NCBI GenBank assembly: GCA_040879165.1
Contig: JBBDKV010000001.1
Location: forward strand, 1 to 8,875
Reading direction: 5' to 3'
From: JBBDKV01 sp040879165
Lineage (GTDB): Bacteria; Patescibacteriota; Microgenomatia; UBA1400; PJMF01
Length of the DNA: 8,875 nt
In this document: positions 6,171-8,875 of the stretch, piece by piece
Numbering within the stretch: position 1 is the stretch's first letter
How the letters are laid out: each line of letters begins with the position of its first letter
Translations under genes and position numbers: made by a program
Notes under the pieces: generated by a model
Database searches by the model: none
The model's input: the letters and a program-made list of their open reading frames with translations, nothing else
What the model was told of the DNA's origin: nothing

Positions 6171-6791
6171 TTAAAATTGAAACTTACGGATTAAGCCTAC
6201 TACTCTGCCCTGAATCTGAACATTGGTGGCATAAATTGGCGTCATGCTGGCATTCGCTGGTTCGAGACGAATACGAGTTACCTCTTTATAAAATCGTTTA
6301 AGCGTTGCTAGGCCATTATCGAGGAGTGCTACGACGATATCACCATCAGCCACCTCTTGAGTTTCTTCGATGACCACGTAGTCACCGTCGGCAATGTGAT
6401 CTTCGATCATTGACTCGCCTTTGACTTGTAGAACATATGAGCGTCGCTTGCCGCTTATCATTTCTGGAGAGACCTTAAAGCTTGCGTTGGAATCCTCATG
6501 AGGCTCTATAGGTGAGCCAGCGGCGATATACCCCATCAGCGGCAAATCTACACTGTCAGACATTTTGACAAAGGTGCGGTCTATTAGCTCAATACCTCGA
6601 ACAGCTCCCTCGTGTTTTTTAATCACTTTCTTGCGTTGCAGTGTTTGTAAATGCTCATGAACAGTTGCTAGAGAAGACACGCCAATAGAGTCAGCAATTT
6701 CTCGCAGAGTGGGTGAATATCCATTTTTTTGTAAATATTGGGCGATGAAATCCACTATTTGTCGTTGTCGTCTATACAGGGTAACTGCCAT
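6171..6791 (-). CDS. lexA: LexA, SOS-response transcriptional repressor
   Basis: LexA represses DNA-damage genes and cleaves itself when RecA filaments form. The 206-residue product has the N-terminal winged-helix DNA-binding domain (about 1-70, with SPTLREIADSIGVSSLATVH matching the family recognition region) and a C-terminal S24 peptidase domain. The Ala-Gly cleavage bond is at 91-92 in GYIAAGSP, the catalytic serine is S127 in KGESM, and the catalytic lysine is K165 in ATLKRF, so self-cleavage should work. The ATG at 6791 is chosen because it has a good ribosome site (AAGGA, six bases upstream) and matches the family N-terminus; the open frame further upstream is ignored. It follows gpmI on the same strand after 180 bases, which contain a candidate promoter and dyads. 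uvrB and uvrA in the same window are plausible targets. Confidence 0.97.
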   Translation of the reverse strand: MAVTLYRRQRQIVDFIAQYLQKNGYSPTLREIADSIGVSSLATVHEHLQTLQRKKVIKKHEGAVRGIELIDRTFVKMSDSVDLPLMGYIAAGSPIEPHEDSNASFKVSPEMISGKRRSYVLQVKGESMIEDHIADGDYVVIEETQEVADGDIVVALLDNGLATLKRFYKEVTRIRLEPANASMTPIYATNVQIQGRVVGLIRKFQF

Positions 6792-6825
6792 GCTGTTCCT
6801 TTTTGTGTTGATAGAGTTTGTACAT

Positions 6826-6840
6826 TTTGCTTCGGGCAAA
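6826..6840. promoter_or_regulatory. Dyad TTTGC-N5-GCAAA in the lexA leader, candidate operator
   Basis: A perfect five-base inverted repeat with a five-base spacer lies 35 bases upstream of the lexA start. LexA genes are usually autoregulated, and LexA sites differ between phyla; the Leptospira site TTTG-N5-CAAA is of the same type, though its spacing differs. No similar site was found in front of uvrA or uvrB, so assignment to LexA is uncertain. Confidence 0.35.
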
Positions 6841-6906
6841 CATTTACCAAAGCAAATACACAATAGCCGAAACTAGAGCGAAAAAGCAATACTATCTTTC
6901 TAATAC

Positions 6907-6934
6907 TAAATAGATCAAATCAAAAAATAGTCAA
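6907..6934 (-). promoter_or_regulatory. Candidate lexA promoter
   Basis: On the minus strand TTGACT (6934-6929) and TATTTA (6912-6907) are separated by 16 bases, which would give a leader of about 110 bases containing the TTTGC dyad. The region is very AT-rich, so a chance match is quite possible. Confidence 0.35.
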
Positions 6935-6950
6935 AAATATCACAGAGAAT

Positions 6951-6966
6951 TTTGTTTCGTAACAAA
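6951..6966. repeat. Dyad TTTGTT-TCGT-AACAAA next to the gpmI stop
   Basis: A perfect six-base inverted repeat with a 4-base loop, starting five bases after the gpmI stop codon on the minus strand. It resembles the dyad at 6826-6840 (both contain TTTGYTTCG followed by CAAA). It could be a weak 3' hairpin for gpmI or a second operator upstream of lexA; the stem is mostly A-T pairs. Confidence 0.4.
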
Positions 6967-6971
6967 TACTA

Positions 6972-8875
6972 TTAAAGTAGTGCCCTACCTGTCATAGCAG
7001 CAGGTTTATCGATTCCCATCACATGGAGCATGGTTGGAGCGACATCTGCTAGAATCCCACTGGGAAGCATGACGGGTTTGTTGGCGTATTGTTTACTGAT
7101 GACTAAAAATGGTACTGGAAAAGTGGAGTGCTCTGTGTCGACTTCCCCTGTCTCGCTATTAATCATTTCTTCGACATTACCGTGATCAGCAGTGATGAAA
7201 ACTACCCCATCAAGCGTTAAAACCGTATTCACGATTTGACCAACAACATCGTCCACTATTTGACAAGCTTTGATAGCCGCTTCCAGATTTCCGGTGTGCC
7301 CTACCATATCGCCGTTACAAATATTTGAGATAACCACGTCATACTTGCTGGTTTTTAATCGAGCGATCATCTCATTAGCAATTTCATAAGCACTCATTTC
7401 TGGTGCTTCGTCATATGAGCGTACCCCTTTAGAGGGAACAATAACTCGTTCTTCACCTGCTGCCACATCGTCAATTTGACCGTTCATATAATAACTGACG
7501 AAGCGCTCTTTTTCTGTTTCGGTAATTCGTAATTGACGAAGACCTGCGTCAGCAAATACTTTGCCGAGTGGTTGTTTGATGAATTGTGGCGGAAAGGCAA
7601 CTTCAACGGGTAGATGATCTTCATAGCGTGTCATTGTCACAAAATAAAGGTTATTGACGACCTTTTTTCTGGTGAAAGTGATAGTTTTTTTGGGTTGCTG
7701 AATGTTAGTTTTTTCATATTTTTCTGTGTACGGATCAAACGCCTCGTGTTTGACACCTTGCTCAAAGTCCGGTTGAACGAAGGCGCGAGTAAGTTCTCTA
7801 GGGCGATCAATCCGGTAATTGAAGAAAATCGCCGCATCATTGTCTTTAATACTACGATGTGAGCCATCCTCATCACAAATTACGATTGGTTCAAGAAACT
7901 CATCCGTGGTGCCGTTATTGTATTGTTCTTGCATTGAGTTGATTGGATTAAGAGTACAGGAATTGCCAACGCCTAAAACTAAAGCGTTGTAGGCTTTCTC
8001 AACCCGTTCCCAGCGGTGGTCGCGATCCATGGCAAAGTAGCGACCCATTAGGCTGGCAATTTTCCCAACACCTGTTTTTTCACAGTGATCAAGTAATTGG
8101 CGAATGTAGGTAATTCCAGAGGTAGGTGGAGAATCACGTCCGTCTGTAAAGCAGTGTATGTAGACAGTAGTCAGTTGCTGCTGATTGCATAAGTTGAGCA
8201 AAGCATACAGGTGCTCAATATTTGAGTGCACTCCTCCAGCGCCAACTAAACCCATTAGGTGCAGAGCGCTGTTATTTTTTTTAGCATGGGCAACTGCGTT
8301 CAGAAAACCCTGATTGGTATAGAATGAACCGTCTGCGATCGACATATTAATTCTGGGTAAATCTTGATACACAATGTGCCCCGCCCCTATATTAAGATGT
8401 CCGGTTTCGGTATTGCCATCTTCATTTTGTGGTAATCCGACTGCTTGTCCTGAGGCAGCAAGCTGTGTGTGGGGATACGACATCCAGAAACGATCCATAT
8501 TGGGGGTTTGAGCGCGAATAATTGCGTTGCCCGCATTATTCGGTCCGAGTCCCCAACCATCAAGTACGAGCAAAACTGCAGGCTTGGGACCCTGATACCT
8601 TTTGTGTCCTGCCATAGGGTTAAGCGGCTTGCTGGTGATTACTGGCTCGGATGAGCGTTGGCTAGTTTGGGGGTTTTGCGTTTGAACTTGCTCGGCTGAT
8701 GCCGCTGGTTGCTGCTGCTGTTGTTGTGGCTGCGATTGTTGTGCTTGTTGTGGTTGCACTTGTTGTGGTTGTTGCGCTTGCTGTGGCTGTGGTGGTGATT
8801 GGGCAGCTGGTGATGATTGAGATTGCGACTGGGCGGCCGAAATAGGTTGCTGAGGCGATACATTGGGCTGTTGAG
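6972..8875 (-). CDS. gpmI: 2,3-bisphosphoglycerate-independent phosphoglycerate mutase with Q/P-rich N-terminal extension (5' end open)
   Basis: Interconverts 3- and 2-phosphoglycerate in glycolysis using two Mn ions. Family blocks seen on the minus strand: LLVLDGWGLG (metal Asp), a nucleophile loop GNTETGHLNIGAG, FTDGRDSPP, MGRYFAMDRDHRWERVEKAY, FFNYRIDR, ITETEKERF, GDMVGHTGN, ITADHGN and the metal His in TEHSTFPVPF. The loop normally reads GNSEVGH; here threonine (codon 8411-8409) replaces the phosphorylated serine. An ATG at 8615 would give a 547-residue enzyme close to the usual 510-550, but it has no ribosome site. The frame stays open for 86 further codons to the window edge, rich in Gln, Pro, Ser and Ala, so the true start probably lies outside; a GTG at 8759 also lacks a ribosome site. 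I therefore mark the gene as reaching the edge. lexA follows on the same strand. Confidence 0.93.
   Translation of the reverse strand, partial: QQPNVSPQQPISAAQSQSQSSPAAQSPPQPQQAQQPQQVQPQQAQQSQPQQQQQQPAASAEQVQTQNPQTSQRSSEPVITSKPLNPMAGHKRYQGPKPAVLLVLDGWGLGPNNAGNAIIRAQTPNMDRFWMSYPHTQLAASGQAVGLPQNEDGNTETGHLNIGAGHIVYQDLPRINMSIADGSFYTNQGFLNAVAHAKKNNSALHLMGLVGAGGVHSNIEHLYALLNLCNQQQLTTVYIHCFTDGRDSPPTSGITYIRQLLDHCEKTGVGKIASLMGRYFAMDRDHRWERVEKAYNALVLGVGNSCTLNPINSMQEQYNNGTTDEFLEPIVICDEDGSHRSIKDNDAAIFFNYRIDRPRELTRAFVQPDFEQGVKHEAFDPYTEKYEKTNIQQPKKTITFTRKKVVNNLYFVTMTRYEDHLPVEVAFPPQFIKQPLGKVFADAGLRQLRITETEKERFVSYYMNGQIDDVAAGEERVIVPSKGVRSYDEAPEMSAYEIANEMIARLKTSKYDVVISNICNGDMVGHTGNLEAAIKACQIVDDVVGQIVNTVLTLDGVVFITADHGNVEEMINSETGEVDTEHSTFPVPFLVISKQYANKPVMLPSGILADVAPTMLHVMGIDKPAAMTGRALL
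8658..8875 (-). repeat. Low-complexity Gln/Pro-rich coding stretch
   Basis: In the gpmI frame this stretch encodes mostly Q, P, S and A, including a run of six glutamines. Glutamine is written with a mix of CAA and CAG, which points to selection for the amino acid composition and not to a simple DNA slippage repeat. It is expected to be disordered. Confidence 0.75.

Noticed and set aside
6792..6863. N-terminal extension of lexA from the ATG at 6863
   Set aside because: The added residues are unlike LexA, and the ATG at 6791 has a ribosome site and the family-like N-terminus. The extension also overlaps the dyad in the leader.
8639..8863. Alternative minus-strand frame rich in His and Asn over the Q-rich stretch
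   Set aside because: It is the shifted reading of CAA/CAG-rich sequence; the gpmI frame continues without a stop into the conserved enzyme, so that frame is the coding one.
1..8875. CRISPR arrays, tRNA or rRNA genes, insertion sequences, phage genes
   Set aside because: No regularly spaced repeats, no cloverleaf-like or rRNA-like sequence and no transposase or integrase motifs were seen.

Overview
The window reads as a compact bacterial chromosome segment of moderate GC. Seven complete or nearly complete genes and one gene fragment lie in short intergenic gaps; none exceeds about 195 bases. The gene content and sequence style suggest a Candidate Phyla Radiation (Patescibacteria) genome, perhaps Saccharibacteria or Microgenomates: a stand-alone CofE-like ligase, 2,3-bisphosphoglycerate-independent phosphoglycerate mutase, Q/P-rich low-complexity protein tails, and inserts in a housekeeping repair protein. 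This placement is inference from memory of such genomes and is not proven. The standard bacterial code fits: no gene needs in-frame TGA, although none of the seven visible stop codons is TGA.

Layout. Positions 1-353 (minus) hold the N-terminal end of UvrA, preceded on the same strand by uvrB (430-2763), giving a uvrB-uvrA excision-repair block. Divergent from uvrB is a two-gene, translationally coupled unit: a CofE/F420-0:gamma-glutamyl-ligase-like protein (2882-3640) and a PIG-L/LmbE-family de-N-acylase (3630-4352). It abuts, tail to tail with no gap, a CelD/BcsL-type GNAT acetyltransferase (4353-5345, minus). That gene is divergent from a PduO-type cobalamin adenosyltransferase (5408-5977), and the two -10 hexamers of this pair overlap. 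A 10-bp hairpin separates the adenosyltransferase from the convergent lexA (6171-6791, minus). Upstream of lexA on the same strand is phosphoglycerate mutase gpmI (6972 to the window edge).

How the genes work together. UvrA, UvrB and LexA form a DNA-damage theme: nucleotide excision repair plus the SOS repressor. GpmI is lower glycolysis. The adenosyltransferase supplies adenosylcobalamin, perhaps for a class II ribonucleotide reductase elsewhere. The CofE-like ligase, PIG-L deacylase and CelD-type acyltransferase have no assigned pathway here and are the best candidates for an undescribed small-molecule or amino-sugar modification module.

Most unusual points: GpmI carries threonine where the family has its catalytic serine, and has an open Q/P-rich N-terminal extension reaching the window edge. 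UvrB has about 60 extra residues inside its second helicase domain. Several promoters place the -10 element so close to the start codon that the mRNAs should be leaderless or nearly so.
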